From positions 3,162,001-3,226,000 of the forward strand of contig NZ_CP097332.1 in the NCBI RefSeq assembly GCF_023516435.1: a DNA stretch of 64,000 bases, written 5' to 3'. This stretch comes from Jatrophihabitans telluris (lineage in GTDB: Bacteria; Actinomycetota; Actinomycetes; Mycobacteriales; Jatrophihabitantaceae). The notes beneath the pieces were generated by a model. It searched no databases. It was not told the origin of the DNA and saw only the letters and a list, made by a program, of their open reading frames with translations. Positions 10,246-20,201 of the stretch are shown one piece after another (position 1 is the first letter of the stretch; each line of letters begins with the position of its first letter). A program made the translations under genes and the position numbers.

Positions 10246-10287
10246 GACACGCATCGAATTACACTCGTGTCGTTACCGATAAGTCAA
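10246..10287 (-). promoter_or_regulatory. Promoter of whiB with overlapping inverted repeat
   Basis: On the minus strand TTGACT (10287-10282) and TGTAAT (10263-10258) are separated by 18 bases, a good sigma-70-type promoter about 110 bases before the whiB start. An inverted repeat GACACG-N14-CGTGTC (10246-10271) covers the -10 box and is a candidate operator. Confidence 0.6.
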
Positions 10288-10370
10288 GCCGAAGCCTGCT
10301 ATCCGCGTGACTTTTTACCTTGCCGGGCCCCGCGGGCCATCCCGATCGCCGAATCAGCCGGGTCGGGGAC

Positions 10371-12875
10371 TCAGACCAGGTCATACAGCGTGGTGCGCTG
10401 GCGGGCGGGGCGGCCGGCCCGGGCGGCCAGTGCGTGCAGGTCCTCGACCGACTTCCGAGAGCCGTTCTCCGAGCCCGCCATCCGGGAAATGGTCTCCTCC
10501 ATCAGGGTCCCGCCCAGATCGTTGACGCCGCTGCCGAGCATGTCGACGACCCCTTCGTCGCCGAGTTTCACCCAGCTCGTCTGGATGTTGCGGATCCGCC
10601 CGTGCAGCAGGATCCGGGCCATGGCGTGCACTGCCTTCGTCTCGCGCTGACTGGCGCCGGCCCGGGCGAGGCCGGCCAGGTAGATCGGGGCCTGCTGGTG
10701 CACGAAGGGCAGCAGGACGAACTCGGAGAACCCGCCGCTCTCGCTCTGCAGCCGCGCCAGCAGTTTCAGATGGGCGACCCAGTGCCGCGGATGGTCGACG
10801 TGGCCGTACATCATCGTGCTGGTGGTCGGCAGGCCGATCCGGTGAGCCGTCGTCACGACCTCGATCCAGGCCGAGGTCGGCAGCTTGCCCTTGGTGAGCA
10901 CCCACCGCACCTCGTCGTCGAGGATCTCGGCCGCGGTACCGGGCAGGGATCCCACGCCGGCCTCCTTGAGCCCGATCAGGAATTCCTCGATCGACAGGTT
11001 CGCCCGGCTGGCGCCGTTGACGACCTCCATCGGACTGAACGCGTGCAGGTGCATCCCCGGTACCGCCGCCTTGACCGCACGGGCCAGGTCGAAGTACGCG
11101 CTCGCGGGCAGTTTTGGGTCGATGCCACCCTGCATGCAGATCTCCGTCGCGCCGTCCGCGGCCGCCTCGATGACCCGGTGCGCGATCTCGTCCGTGGACA
11201 GGGTGAAGGCGTCGGCGTCGGTGGCCCGCTGGGCGAAAGCGCAGAATCGGCAACCGGTGTAGCAGATATTGGTGAAGTTGATGTTCCGGTTCACGATGTA
11301 GGTGACGTCGTCGCCGACGGCGTCGCGGCGCAACTCGTCGGCCAGCGCCGCCAGCGCCCTCAGACCGTCGCCGTCGGCCATCATCAGCGTCAGCGCCTGC
11401 TCGTCGCTGAGGCCCGCGGGGTCTCGCTCGGCCGCGCGCAGGGCCGCCGAGACCTCGGATGCAAGGGCGCTGGCCCCGGGGGTGAAGACCTTGTCCCGCA
11501 GGGCATCCCAGTCGCCGTAGACCTCGTCGAAATCGCTGCGGCGATCCGCGCTGCGACCCTCGGTGTCCACCGCGGTGTTCAGGTCGATGCGCCCGGAGGA
11601 CACCCATTCCGAATCCGGCTCCTGCCACGCCAACCCGCTCGGTCGTAGCGGCGTACCGCGGTCACCGAGAGCGGCCAGACCGCTCGTCCGGTCGGCCAGC
11701 GCGCGCACGTGTGGCAGCACCCGGGGGTCCAGCCAGGGCGTCTCGGCCCGCACATAGCTCGGGTGCACGGTGAGGCGCTCGGTCAGGCTCAGCCCGCGAT
11801 CGGCCAGCAGCCGGCTGAGCTTGTCGAGCTCCGGCCAGGGACGTTCGGGGTTGACGTGGTCCGGAGTCAGGGGCGAGATTCCGCCGAAATCGTCGACCCC
11901 GGCGTCGAGCAGCAGCAGGCATTCGGTGATGTCCACGAGATTGGGTGGGGCCTGCAGGCGCAGCTTGGGTCCGAGGACGAGGCGGGAGACCGCCAGCGTG
12001 GCCAGGTACTCCTCCAGGTCCAGGTCGGGGTCGTTGCGCATCGCCGTGTCGTCCTTGGCCCGGAAGTTCTGCACGATCACTTCCTGGATGGCCCCGAACT
12101 GGCGCGCGCTGCCCCGAATGGCGAACAGCGACTCGGCCCGCTCGAGCCGGTTCTCCCCGATTCCGACGAGGATGCCGGTCGTGAACGGGATGTTGAGCCG
12201 GCCCGCGTCGGTCAACACCCGCAGCCGGACCTCAGGATCCTTGTCCGGGCTGCCGTAGTGCGGGCCGCCCGGCTCGGTGAACAGGCGCCGAGCCGTCGTC
12301 TCCAGCATCATGCCCATGCTCGGGGCCACGGGCTTGAGCCGCTGCAGCTCGGTCCAGCTCATGACGCCCGGGTTGAGGTGAGGAAGCAGTCCGGTGCGTT
12401 CCAGGACGGCGATCGCGGCGGCCCGGACGTAGTCCAGAGTCGAGTCGTAGCCCCGTTCGTCGAGCCAGTCACGGGCGGCCGTCCAGCGTTCCTCGGGTCG
12501 ATCGCCCAAGGTGAACAACGCCTCCTTGCAGCCCAGCGCCGCACCCTGCTCGGCGATGGCGACCACCTCGTCGATCTCCAGGTAGGCCGACGCGACCCGG
12601 TGCGGAACGGTGGCGAACGTGCAGTAGTGGCAGCGATCCCGGCACAACCGGGTCAGCGGGATGAAAACCTTGCGGGAGTAGGTGATGACGCCGGGGCGAC
12701 CGGCCTGCACCAGGCCGGCGTCCCGGACCCCGACGGCCAGCCCCATCAGCTCGGTCAACTGCTCGCCGCGGGCGGCCATCAGCACCGCGGCCTCCCCGGT
12801 GTCCAGGGCGGCGCCGTCTCGGGCGCGGCGCAGGGCGCGGCGCAGGGCGGACTCGGACGGCTGTTCGACGCTCAC
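10371..12875 (-). CDS. fbiC: FO synthase (bifunctional CofG/CofH)
   Basis: Makes 7,8-didemethyl-8-hydroxy-5-deazariboflavin (FO), the chromophore of F420, from tyrosine and a ribityl-pyrimidine intermediate. The 834 residues contain two radical-SAM halves. The N-terminal CofG-like half has [11 protein letters not shown] (Cys78, 82, 85); the C-terminal CofH-like half has [10 protein letters not shown] (Cys538, 542, 545). This fused form is normal for actinobacteria. GTG 12875 is the first start and has only a weak ribosome site. It is on the opposite strand to fbiA and fbiB, which follow about 2 kb away. Confidence 0.97.
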   Translation of the reverse strand: MSVEQPSESALRRALRRARDGAALDTGEAAVLMAARGEQLTELMGLAVGVRDAGLVQAGRPGVITYSRKVFIPLTRLCRDRCHYCTFATVPHRVASAYLEIDEVVAIAEQGAALGCKEALFTLGDRPEERWTAARDWLDERGYDSTLDYVRAAAIAVLERTGLLPHLNPGVMSWTELQRLKPVAPSMGMMLETTARRLFTEPGGPHYGSPDKDPEVRLRVLTDAGRLNIPFTTGILVGIGENRLERAESLFAIRGSARQFGAIQEVIVQNFRAKDDTAMRNDPDLDLEEYLATLAVSRLVLGPKLRLQAPPNLVDITECLLLLDAGVDDFGGISPLTPDHVNPERPWPELDKLSRLLADRGLSLTERLTVHPSYVRAETPWLDPRVLPHVRALADRTSGLAALGDRGTPLRPSGLAWQEPDSEWVSSGRIDLNTAVDTEGRSADRRSDFDEVYGDWDALRDKVFTPGASALASEVSAALRAAERDPAGLSDEQALTLMMADGDGLRALAALADELRRDAVGDDVTYIVNRNINFTNICYTGCRFCAFAQRATDADAFTLSTDEIAHRVIEAAADGATEICMQGGIDPKLPASAYFDLARAVKAAVPGMHLHAFSPMEVVNGASRANLSIEEFLIGLKEAGVGSLPGTAAEILDDEVRWVLTKGKLPTSAWIEVVTTAHRIGLPTTSTMMYGHVDHPRHWVAHLKLLARLQSESGGFSEFVLLPFVHQQAPIYLAGLARAGASQRETKAVHAMARILLHGRIRNIQTSWVKLGDEGVVDMLGSGVNDLGGTLMEETISRMAGSENGSRKSVEDLHALAARAGRPARQRTTLYDLV

Positions 12876-12902
12876 CCGGTCGAGCCTAGGCGCTGCCGAC
12901 GG

Positions 12903-13118
12903 TCATGGTGCAGTGGAGGCTGACCTGCTCACAGTGTCGACCGTCCGGGATGAACCCATCGCGGCCGCGGGTTGAACGATGCTCACGACGTCGGCCACCC
13001 TGGGCCCGGCGGGCCGCAGCTGGATCTGGTCGGCGGCCGAGGCGGCGACACCACAGCCGATGACGAAACAGGCGCTGGCCGTCAGCGCGGCGGTGGCGAG
13101 TCCGAGGACGAGCTTCAC
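12903..13118 (-). CDS. Small secreted protein, function unknown
   Basis: Predicted 71-residue product with a typical signal peptide (basic start, hydrophobic core LVLGLATAALTASACFVIG, Ala-rich end near residue 29) and a short polar mature part of about 42 residues. GTG 13118 has AGGA eight bases upstream. It is not a family I recognise. It lies 28 bases upstream of fbiC on the same strand and is divergent from the PPOX gene. Coding status rests mainly on the signal-peptide pattern. Confidence 0.5.
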   Translation of the reverse strand: MKLVLGLATAALTASACFVIGCGVAASAADQIQLRPAGPRVADVVSIVQPAAAMGSSRTVDTVSRSASTAP

Positions 13119-13276
13119 GTGTGGGTCCTGACGAATCGAATGCGGTACCCGTGGGGGGCGGGACGGCGAAAGCGTAGCGATGTAGAACCTTCGTTAAGTG
13201 GAGGTTGATGATCTTCGGCGCGTCCTGCCCGGTCGGCGTCGGAATATCCGCCCAACCCCTGTCGGATAATGGGTTC

Positions 13277-13939
13277 ATGGCCGCCGTCCCGCCCGAACAG
13301 CCCGCCCCCTCGGCACCGTCCGAGCCGACCGTCGAGATCCACAGCGAGGCCGAACTCACCGAAATACTCGGCATCGCACTGCCCGCCGCGGCGAACAAGG
13401 TTCGCCCGGCCCTGCACGATCTCGATCGACAGTGGCTGGCCGCCTCACCGTTCTGCCTGGTCGCCACCTCTGACGCGCACGGACACTGCGACGTCTCCCC
13501 CAAAGGCGACCCCGCCGGTTTCGCGCTCGTGCTGGACGAGACCACGCTGGCCATCGCCGAACGCCCGGGCAACCGGCGCGCGGACGGCTTCCGCAACGTC
13601 CTCGCCAACCCGCACGTCGGGCTGATCTTCCTGGTACCGGGCCGCACCGACACCCTGCGCGTCAACGGCCGCGCCCGGCTGGTGCGCCAGGCGCCGTTCT
13701 TCGACCGGATGACGGTGCGAGGGCACCGTCCAGCGCTGGCTCTCGTGGTCGACGTGGAGGAGGTCTTCTACCACTGCTCCAAGGCTTTTCTGCGGTCGAA
13801 GCTGTGGGATCCGCAGGCGTGGCACCCCGAACAGGTGCCGGACCGAGCCGACATCGTGCACACCGTCGAACGCCCACACGAGGACCTGGCCGCCATCCGC
13901 GAGCACTACGGCCCGTCCTACGCCGAGAACCTCTACTGA
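13277..13939 (+). CDS. PPOX-type flavin-binding oxidoreductase (MSMEG_1061-like)
   Basis: Protein of 220 residues with the split-barrel fold of the pyridoxamine-5'-phosphate-oxidase superfamily: PFCLVATSDAHGHCDVSPKGDPAGF near residue 58, then DETTLAIAERPGNRRADGFRNVLANPHVGLIFLVPG and the late helix SKAFLRSKLWDP. These match the FMN-dependent MSMEG_1061 group; some relatives in this superfamily use F420, which is notable beside fbi genes. ATG 13277 follows a GATAAT -10-like box by six bases, suggesting a very short leader. It overlaps the next gene by one base (TGATG). Confidence 0.85.
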   Translation: MAAVPPEQPAPSAPSEPTVEIHSEAELTEILGIALPAAANKVRPALHDLDRQWLAASPFCLVATSDAHGHCDVSPKGDPAGFALVLDETTLAIAERPGNRRADGFRNVLANPHVGLIFLVPGRTDTLRVNGRARLVRQAPFFDRMTVRGHRPALALVVDVEEVFYHCSKAFLRSKLWDPQAWHPEQVPDRADIVHTVERPHEDLAAIREHYGPSYAENLY

Positions 13940-14919
13940 TGCCGACCTACGTCGACACCGTCCGCGACTATCCCGACGCGGGCCTTCGCTACACCCGCTT
14001 CTGCCATCTGCTCGCCGATGAACGCGACGAACTGCACGCCCTGGCCGCGCACCTGGGCATGCCGCGCCGGTTCTTCCAGGACCACCCGTGGCGCTGGCAC
14101 TACGATCTGCCCGAGCACCTGCGTGCAAAGGCGATCTCGCTCGGCGCGGCCGAGGTCGAGATGCACTTCGTGGGCCGACTCCTGCGCAACCGTCGCGAGA
14201 CGGCCCTGCGCATTCCGGCGCAACGGTCGCCGCGACTGGCGACGAGCCAGCCTGAGCACGCCGCGCTCGACGGTGAACACCTGCCGCTGGCGTTGCGGGT
14301 CGCCCGACTGTGCCTGGATCCGGCCAGCGGCTCGATCACCCATCGCCAGCACGTCGGCATGGCCATCCGGGGCGCGTTGCTCGTCGAGTTGGCCGAGGCG
14401 GGACTGCTCGTCGGGCCCCGGGTCGCTCACGCGCAACCAGGGACCCCGCCGCATCCGATGCTGGCCTCGGTGCATCGAGCCGTTGGCGGGCGCCCCGGCC
14501 TGCCCTTCGGGCGGTGGTTCTCCCACGTCGACGCCGACCTCAGGGCTGCGGAAACCGCCTTGCTGGACAACGGGATCTGGGTCTGCGGGCCGGACGGGCG
14601 GTTGACCGACGGGTCGGCGGGAGCGGTGCTGGTCCGGGCGCAGGAGATCGAGGGTCTGCTTGCCCCAGCCAGCCCAGCCAGCCCGGGCAGCCCAGCCAGC
14701 CCGGGCAGCCCGACCAGCCCGGGCAGCCCGGGCAGCGCACGGATCGAGGGCCTGCTCGCGCTCGGCGGCGGCCTGTCCGGCGGTCGACCTCGTCCGCGGC
14801 TCGCGCTGGACTGGGGCAAGACCGCCGGATTCGAGGGCAACCCGACGGTCGCCGCGATCGTCGAACAGACCCTGCGCAAGCAGCGCGGCCTGGCCCTGTT
14901 CCGGGTGCTCTCCGGCTGA
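13939..14919 (+). CDS. DUF4031 domain fused to a GPP34 (GOLPH3)-like domain
   Basis: Protein of 326 residues. Residues 1-80 match DUF4031 (MPTYVDTVRDYP, HLLADERDELHALAAHLGMPRRFFQDHPWRWHYDL), usually a stand-alone small protein. After a linker, residues 110-320 resemble the GPP34/GOLPH3 phosphoinositide-binding fold seen in actinobacteria: LPLALRVARLCLDPASGSI, the helix MAIRGALLVELAEAGLLVG, PFGRWFSHVDADLRAAETAL and a C-terminal helix TVAAIVEQTLRKQRGLALF. A Ser-Pro-Gly/Ala repeat (14665-14736) interrupts this second domain. ATG 13939 overlaps the PPOX stop, so the two are translationally coupled. The GPP34 call is tentative; no enzymatic role can be stated. Confidence 0.65.
   Translation: MPTYVDTVRDYPDAGLRYTRFCHLLADERDELHALAAHLGMPRRFFQDHPWRWHYDLPEHLRAKAISLGAAEVEMHFVGRLLRNRRETALRIPAQRSPRLATSQPEHAALDGEHLPLALRVARLCLDPASGSITHRQHVGMAIRGALLVELAEAGLLVGPRVAHAQPGTPPHPMLASVHRAVGGRPGLPFGRWFSHVDADLRAAETALLDNGIWVCGPDGRLTDGSAGAVLVRAQEIEGLLAPASPASPGSPASPGSPTSPGSPGSARIEGLLALGGGLSGGRPRPRLALDWGKTAGFEGNPTVAAIVEQTLRKQRGLALFRVLSG
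14665..14736. repeat. 9-bp tandem repeats coding a Ser-Pro-Gly linker
   Basis: Eight 9-base units (CCAGCCAGC or CCGGGCAGC types) in tandem encode a Pro-Ala/Gly-Ser repeat inside the DUF4031/GPP34-like protein. Confidence 0.65.
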
Positions 14920-14947
14920 CCCGCGCAGACCCAGTAGGTTTTGACGA

Positions 14948-15928
14948 GTGCGCATCACTGTGTTGGCCGGCGGCATCGGCGGAGCGAAATTCCTGACCGG
15001 CGTGCGCGCCTTCGCCGAGCAGCGCGGGCAGGACGGCGACCCGAGCGAGGTCACCGCGATCGTGAACACCGGCGACGACGTCACCATGCACGGCCTGCGG
15101 ATCACGCCGGACCTGGACAGCGTGCTCTACACCCTCGCGGGCGTGATCGACACCGAGCGTGGCTGGGGCCGGGCCGGCGAAAGCTGGCGGATCAAGCAGG
15201 CACTGGCCGAATACGGCGCCGAGCCGAGCTGGTTCGGCCTCGGCGACCTCGACATCGCCACCCACCTCGTCCGCACGCAGATGCTCGACGCCGGCTATCG
15301 GCTCTCCGACGTCACCGCGGCGTTATCGCAACGATGGCAACCCGGCGTCCGTCTGCTGCCCATGACCGACGAACGCTGCGAAACCCACGTCGTGGTCAGC
15401 GGCCCCGGTCCTGAGGACCCGCGCCGCGCCATTCACTTCCAGGAATGGTGGGTGCGTTATCGGGCCGGACTCGCCGCCGAAGCCTTCGTCCAGGTCGGGC
15501 TGGACCAGGCCAAACCCGCTCCGGGGGTGATCGAGGCGATCGCCGGAGCGGACCTGGTCCTGGTGGCCCCGTCCAACCCCGTGGTCTCGATCGGCACGAT
15601 CCTGGCGGTCGACGGTATCGGCGAGGCGGTGCGGACGACCTCCGCCCCGGTCGTCGGTCTGTCGCCGATCGTCGGGGGCGCCCCGGTCCGCGGGATGGCC
15701 GATCGATGTCTGGCGGTGATCGGCGTACCCACGACCGCCGAGGGCGTCGGGTTGCACTACGGGTCCCGACGGGACGGCGGGCTGCTCGACGGCTGGCTCG
15801 TTCACAGCGGGGACAGTGCGGTCGTCCCGGGGGTCTCGGTGCGCCAGCGCCCGCTGCTGATGACCTCCGCGGAGGTCACCGCCGAGATGGTGGCCGACGC
15901 GGCCGGTCTCGTCGGGATCAGCACGTGA
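14948..15928 (+). CDS. fbiA: F420 biosynthesis transferase FbiA/CofD
   Basis: Transfers the enolpyruvyl-phospho (EPPG) or 2-phospholactyl (LPPG) group to FO, giving dehydro-F420-0 or F420-0; in actinobacteria EPPG is the expected donor. The 326 residues show the CofD start [15 protein letters not shown], the NTGDD motif, the [16 protein letters not shown] region and the substrate segment [18 protein letters not shown] 14948 is the only sensible start and has a weak AGG upstream. It ends in a GTGA overlap with the fbiB-type gene. The CofC/FbiD enzyme that makes the donor is not in this window. Confidence 0.96.
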
Positions 15929-17283
15929 GCCGGCCGGGTGCCGCGCCCCCCGACCGCATCGAGATCCTGCCGGTCCTCGGGCTCGGCGAGATCCGGCCCG
16001 GGACCGATCTGGTCGCCGAGCTGGCCGCCGCCGCCGGTTGGTTGCGCGACGGCGACGTCCTGGTCATCACGTCCAAGATCGTGTCCAAGGCCGAGGGCCG
16101 GCTGGTCGCGGCGGGAGTGACCGACGCCGAACGCCAGGCGGCCCGCGACCAGGCGATCGTGGCCGAGACCGCGCGAGTCGTGGCCAGGCGCGGGAGCCTC
16201 ACCATCGCCGAGACCCGGCAGGGCTTGGTGATGGCCGCGGCCGGGGTGGACGCCTCGAACGTGGCCGCCGGCGAGATCGCGTTGCTGCCCGTGGATCCCG
16301 ACGCCTCGGCGGCGGCGTTGCGTGCCGGCCTGGCCGACCGGCTCGGCGTGAACGTCGGCGTCGTCGTCTCCGATTCCTTCGGGCGGCCGTGGCGGCACGG
16401 CATCACCGACATCGCCATCGGGGTGGCCGGGCTGACCGCCGTCACCGACGAACGGGGCGCCGTGGACAAGTTCGGCAACACTCTGATCGTGACGGAGGTC
16501 GCGGTGGCCGATGAACTCGCCGCCGCGGGCGACCTGGTCAAAGGAAAGCTGAACGACATTCCCGTCGCCGTGGTCCGCGGCTGGCGCTACACCGACGACG
16601 GTCTCGGAACCCGCCGGCTCATCCGGGGCGCGGGTGAGGACCTGTTCCGGCTCGGCACGAACGAGGCGATCGCCCTGGGCCAGGCGCAGGCCTCGGGCGC
16701 GGATCCGGACGGCGTGACGGCGGCGGTCACCGCGCTGCACGCCGACACCCTGGCCACCCTGGCCGCGATGCCGCTCGACGCCGCCGACGGCACGGGGCAG
16801 GCCGCGATCCGGGAAGGCTTCTACGCCCTGCTGGCCGCGCGGCCCGACGCCACCCGGCGGGCCTGCGCGCCCGGACACGTGACCGCCAGCGTGCTCGTCT
16901 TCGACCACGACCGCACCCACGTGCTGCTCACCCTGCACCCGCGAGTGGGTGCCTGGCTGCAGCTCGGCGGCCATGTCGAGGACGACGACGACTCGATCCT
17001 GGCCGCCGCCGCACGTGAGGCCGCCGAGGAGAGCGGTATCGCGGGGATCGCGCTGGAACCCTGGCCCTTCGACCTGGATGTGCACCCGATCACCTGCTCG
17101 CTGGGCGTCCCGACGCGCCACTTCGACGTCCGCTTCGTCGGAGTCGCCCCGCTGGGGGCCCAGGCGGTGATCAGCTCCGAATCCGACGACCTGCGCTGGT
17201 GGCCGGTCGACGCACTGCCGAGCGGCGTCGCTGCGGAGTTGCCGGCGCTCATCGCGCGGGCCCTGCGAACGGGACGCCGGTGA
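15925..17283 (+). CDS. fbiB: F420 gamma-glutamyl ligase (CofE) fused to a Nudix domain
   Basis: Protein of 452 residues. Residues 1 to about 270 are the CofE ligase, adding glutamates to F420-0 with [58 protein letters not shown] and [14 protein letters not shown]. In ordinary actinobacterial FbiB the C-terminal half is an FMN nitroreductase-like domain that reduces dehydro-F420. Here residues 310-445 are instead Nudix: [12 protein letters not shown], then a Nudix box near 349-372 ending REAAEESGI, with Asp where the first Glu is usual and one extra residue. No stop or strong internal start separates the parts. GTG 15925 overlaps fbiA by four bases. The expected reductase must be elsewhere or unrelated. 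Confidence 0.88.
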
Positions 17284-18131
17284 ATGCCCTGCAACAGCTG
17301 CGGTCCTGGCCGGTGACAAGAGCCGCGGCGGCGGTCGTGTCCGCGGCGGGTGTGATCGCCGGCCATGGCGACCTGGACGAGCCGTTCCTGCTCGCCTCGG
17401 TGACCAAACCGCTGACCGCGCTGGCCACCCTCGTCGCGGTCGAGGAAGGCGCCCTCGGCCTCGACGTGGCCCTCGGCGAGACCGGGCTGGTCGATGCGTC
17501 CGTCGCCGCGCAGCTGCCGGGCGCGACCCTGCGGCATCTGCTGGCGCACGCGTCGGGAATCGCGCCGGACAAGCCCATCCGGGCGGCGTCCGCGGGCACC
17601 CGCCGGATCTACTCCAACGCCGGCTACGACCTCATCGGGACCATGGTCGAGGCGGCCACGGAGATGCCCTTCGCCCAGTACCTGTCCGAGGCGCTGTTCG
17701 CGCCGCTTGCCATGTCGGCGGCCGAGCTGCGTGGTTCACCCGCCAAGGACGCCTGGGCCGGCGTGTCCGACCTGGCCGGCCTGCTCGCGCACCTGCTCGA
17801 CCCGGCCGGGCTGCTGCACGCCAGCAGCCTGCAGGCAGCGACCACCGTGCAGTTCCCCGGGCTGTCCGGTGTGCTGCCCGGCTTCGGACGTCAGGAACAC
17901 AACGACTGGGGGCTGGGCTTCGAGATCCGCGACCACAAGCAACCCCACTGGACCGGAGCGCGGAATTCGCCGGCGACGTATGGGCATTTCGGGCGCAGCG
18001 GCACCATGGTCTGGCTCGATCCGGCCGCCGGACTCGCGCTGGTGGCGCTGAGCGATCGGCCCTTCGACGAGTGGGCCGCGAACGCGTGGCCGGCGCTGTC
18101 GGACTCCGTCCTGGACGAATTCGGTCGTTGA
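17280..18131 (+). CDS. Beta-lactamase/serine hydrolase family protein
   Basis: Class C beta-lactamase-type serine hydrolase of 283 residues, possibly an esterase or peptidase. The catalytic tetrad SVTK is at 40-43, the YSN tyrosine motif at 111-113, and HFGRSG near residue 240 stands for the KTG box. No signal peptide is seen, so it is probably cytosolic, unlike true beta-lactamases. GTG 17280 overlaps the stop of the CofE-Nudix gene (GTGA), giving the run fbiA - fbiB-type - hydrolase. No link to F420 is known. Confidence 0.85.
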
Positions 18132-18152
18132 TCGGGCCGCTGTACTGAGAGC

Positions 18153-19109
18153 TCAGATGGCGCGGATGTCGTTCGGGCTGAAGCGCGGCCCGAACTTCTG
18201 CGGCGTCCGGCCGGACAGCTCGATCAGCCGCACGATGCGCGCCCGGTGTCCCCGCCACGGCGCCAGCAGTTCCAGCATCGTCTCGTCGGTGGTACGCACC
18301 GCACCGGCCAGCGCATAACCCACCAGGTTCTTCAGGTGAAAGTCCCCCACGCTGACGGCGTCCGGGTCGGCCCAGGCGCGCAGGGCGACCTCGGCCGCGG
18401 TCCACTCACCGACCCCGGGAACGACCCGAAGGCGTCGGGACGCCGAGGCCGGATCGCCGGACAGAGCCAGGGACACCGACTCCTCCAGACGGCGGGCGAC
18501 CGTACCGGCGGCACGGATGCTCCGGTACCGCTGCGAGTCCACCCCGAGCCGGTGCCACTCCCACGTCGGGATCGCGAGCAGGTCCGAGGGCGCTGGCATC
18601 AACCACAGTTCCGGCGCGTCGGCCCGGGCGGCCGGTACCGGGGCCGGCTCACCGAACCGGCGCAACAGCCCGCGCCAGGCCCGCCACGCCTCACCCCCGG
18701 TCACCCGCTGCTCCAGGCAGCCGGGGACGAGGGCCTCGAGCACCAGGCGGGTTCCGGACAGGTGCACACCGGCCCTCGTCCGTCGGACCTCGGCCAGGTG
18801 CGGGACCCTGGTCAGGTCCAGCTCGGCCCAGGCCGCTCGCTCCGCCTCGGTCTCGCCCACCAGCAGAGGCAGCCCGTCGAGGGTCCAGTCGGCGCCGGGA
18901 CCCCAGGCTCGGCCGGTGAGCACGCCGTCGCGCTGCGACAGGACCAGGGTCGCCGGACCGACCGGCGTCCGGCTCGCTCGCCACAGGCCGTCGAAGCGGA
19001 CGACCATGCTCGGATCGGCAGAGCTACGCCGGTGCAGGCCCAGCGTGCGGGCAAGGTCCAGCGGGCCGGACAACGGGAGCCGACGCAGGAGCTCGGGCGT
19101 GCCGGTCAT
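18153..19109 (-). CDS. DNA-3-methyladenine glycosylase 2 family (AlkA-like)
   Basis: Base-excision repair glycosylase of the HhH-GPD superfamily (318 residues). The helix-hairpin-helix and catalytic region read LRVVPGVGEWTAAEVALRAW followed by DPDAVSVGDFHLKN, with the conserved Asp before FHLKN. The N-terminal half lacks obvious extra motifs, as in other actinobacterial AlkA-like proteins. ATG 19109 is six bases after the stop of the sugar nucleotidyltransferase gene, so it lies at the end of the long polysaccharide transcription unit and is probably unrelated in function. Confidence 0.88.
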   Translation of the reverse strand: MTGTPELLRRLPLSGPLDLARTLGLHRRSSADPSMVVRFDGLWRASRTPVGPATLVLSQRDGVLTGRAWGPGADWTLDGLPLLVGETEAERAAWAELDLTRVPHLAEVRRTRAGVHLSGTRLVLEALVPGCLEQRVTGGEAWRAWRGLLRRFGEPAPVPAARADAPELWLMPAPSDLLAIPTWEWHRLGVDSQRYRSIRAAGTVARRLEESVSLALSGDPASASRRLRVVPGVGEWTAAEVALRAWADPDAVSVGDFHLKNLVGYALAGAVRTTDETMLELLAPWRGHRARIVRLIELSGRTPQKFGPRFSPNDIRAI

Positions 19110-19115
19110 CGAGGC

Positions 19116-20201
19116 TCAGCGGTCCGCCGAGAACCGGACGCCGCCATCGGGCAACTCCACCTCGGGCCAGACCCGCGCGCCCGCCAGCAGTTCGACATTG
19201 CGTCCGATCCGGGCCCGGTCCCCGATGACCACGTCGCACAGGACGCTGCCTTCTCCGATCCGGGCGTCGGTGCCGACGATGCTGTCGGTGATCCGGGCAC
19301 CGGCCGCCACGACCGCGCCGTCGAAGAGCACCGAGCCGATCACCACCGCGCCGGAACCGACCGTGCAGCCGCGCCCGACGGTGGTTCCACCGGTCAGGGT
19401 GGCGTCCGGCGCGATCGCGCAGCCCTCGAGCACGAGGGCCTCACCGGTACGCCCGGCCAGGACCGCGCTCGGGGCCAGCCCGCGCACCAGGTCGGCCGAG
19501 CCGGCCGCGAAGTCACTGGGCTTGCCGAGATCACGCCAGTACGTCGAGTCCACGTAGCCGACCAGCATGGCTCCGGACTCGAGCAGCTGCGGGAACGTCT
19601 CCCGCTCGACCGACACCGGCCGGCCCACCGGGATCGACTCGACGACCTCGCGGGTGAAGACGTACGTGCCGGCGTTGATCTGGTCGGTGACCGGGTCCGG
19701 ATCCTTCTCGAGGAACCCGGTCACCCGCCCGTCCGGGTCGGTGGGGACGCACCCGAACGCACGCGGGTCCGAGACTTTCGTCAGATGCAGCGTCACATCG
19801 GCCTGGGCTCGCTCGTGCCGGGCCAGTAGCGCCGACAGATCGCAGCCCGACAGCACGTCGCCGTTGAAGATCATCGCGGTAGAGCCGCGCAGCAGGTGCG
19901 CGACGTTGCCGATCGCCCCGCCGGTGCCGAGCGGCTCGGTCTCGATCACGTACTCCAGATCCAGCCCCAGGGACGCTCCGTCGCCGAAGTACTCGCTGAA
20001 CACCTCGGCCTGGTAGCTCGTGCCCAGGATGACGTGATCGACGCCGGCGGCCTTGATCCGGGACAGCAGGTGCGTCAGGAACGGCACACCGGCGGTCGGC
20101 AGCATGGGCTTGGGTGCCGAGAGGGTCAGTGGCCGTAACCGCGTGCCCTTCCCACCCACCAGGACGACGGCGTCCACGTCGTCGCGCCGCTGTGCGCTCA
20201 T
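19116..20201 (-). CDS. Mannose-1-phosphate guanylyltransferase-like NDP-sugar synthase
   Basis: Nucleotidyltransferase of 361 residues: signature VGGKGTRLRPLTLSAPKPMLP at residue 15, NGDVLSGCDLSALL metal-binding region, EKDPDPVTDQINAGTYVF, then a C-terminal left-handed beta-helix of hexapeptide repeats (about 250-350). The same position next to wbbL in Mycobacterium is held by the GDP-mannose pyrophosphorylase gene, so GDP-mannose synthesis from the ManB product is the best guess. Another NDP-hexose cannot be excluded. ATG 20201 has AGGGAGA upstream and overlaps the stop of the WbbL-like gene by four bases. Confidence 0.88.
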   Translation of the reverse strand: MSAQRRDDVDAVVLVGGKGTRLRPLTLSAPKPMLPTAGVPFLTHLLSRIKAAGVDHVILGTSYQAEVFSEYFGDGASLGLDLEYVIETEPLGTGGAIGNVAHLLRGSTAMIFNGDVLSGCDLSALLARHERAQADVTLHLTKVSDPRAFGCVPTDPDGRVTGFLEKDPDPVTDQINAGTYVFTREVVESIPVGRPVSVERETFPQLLESGAMLVGYVDSTYWRDLGKPSDFAAGSADLVRGLAPSAVLAGRTGEALVLEGCAIAPDATLTGGTTVGRGCTVGSGAVVIGSVLFDGAVVAAGARITDSIVGTDARIGEGSVLCDVVIGDRARIGRNVELLAGARVWPEVELPDGGVRFSADR

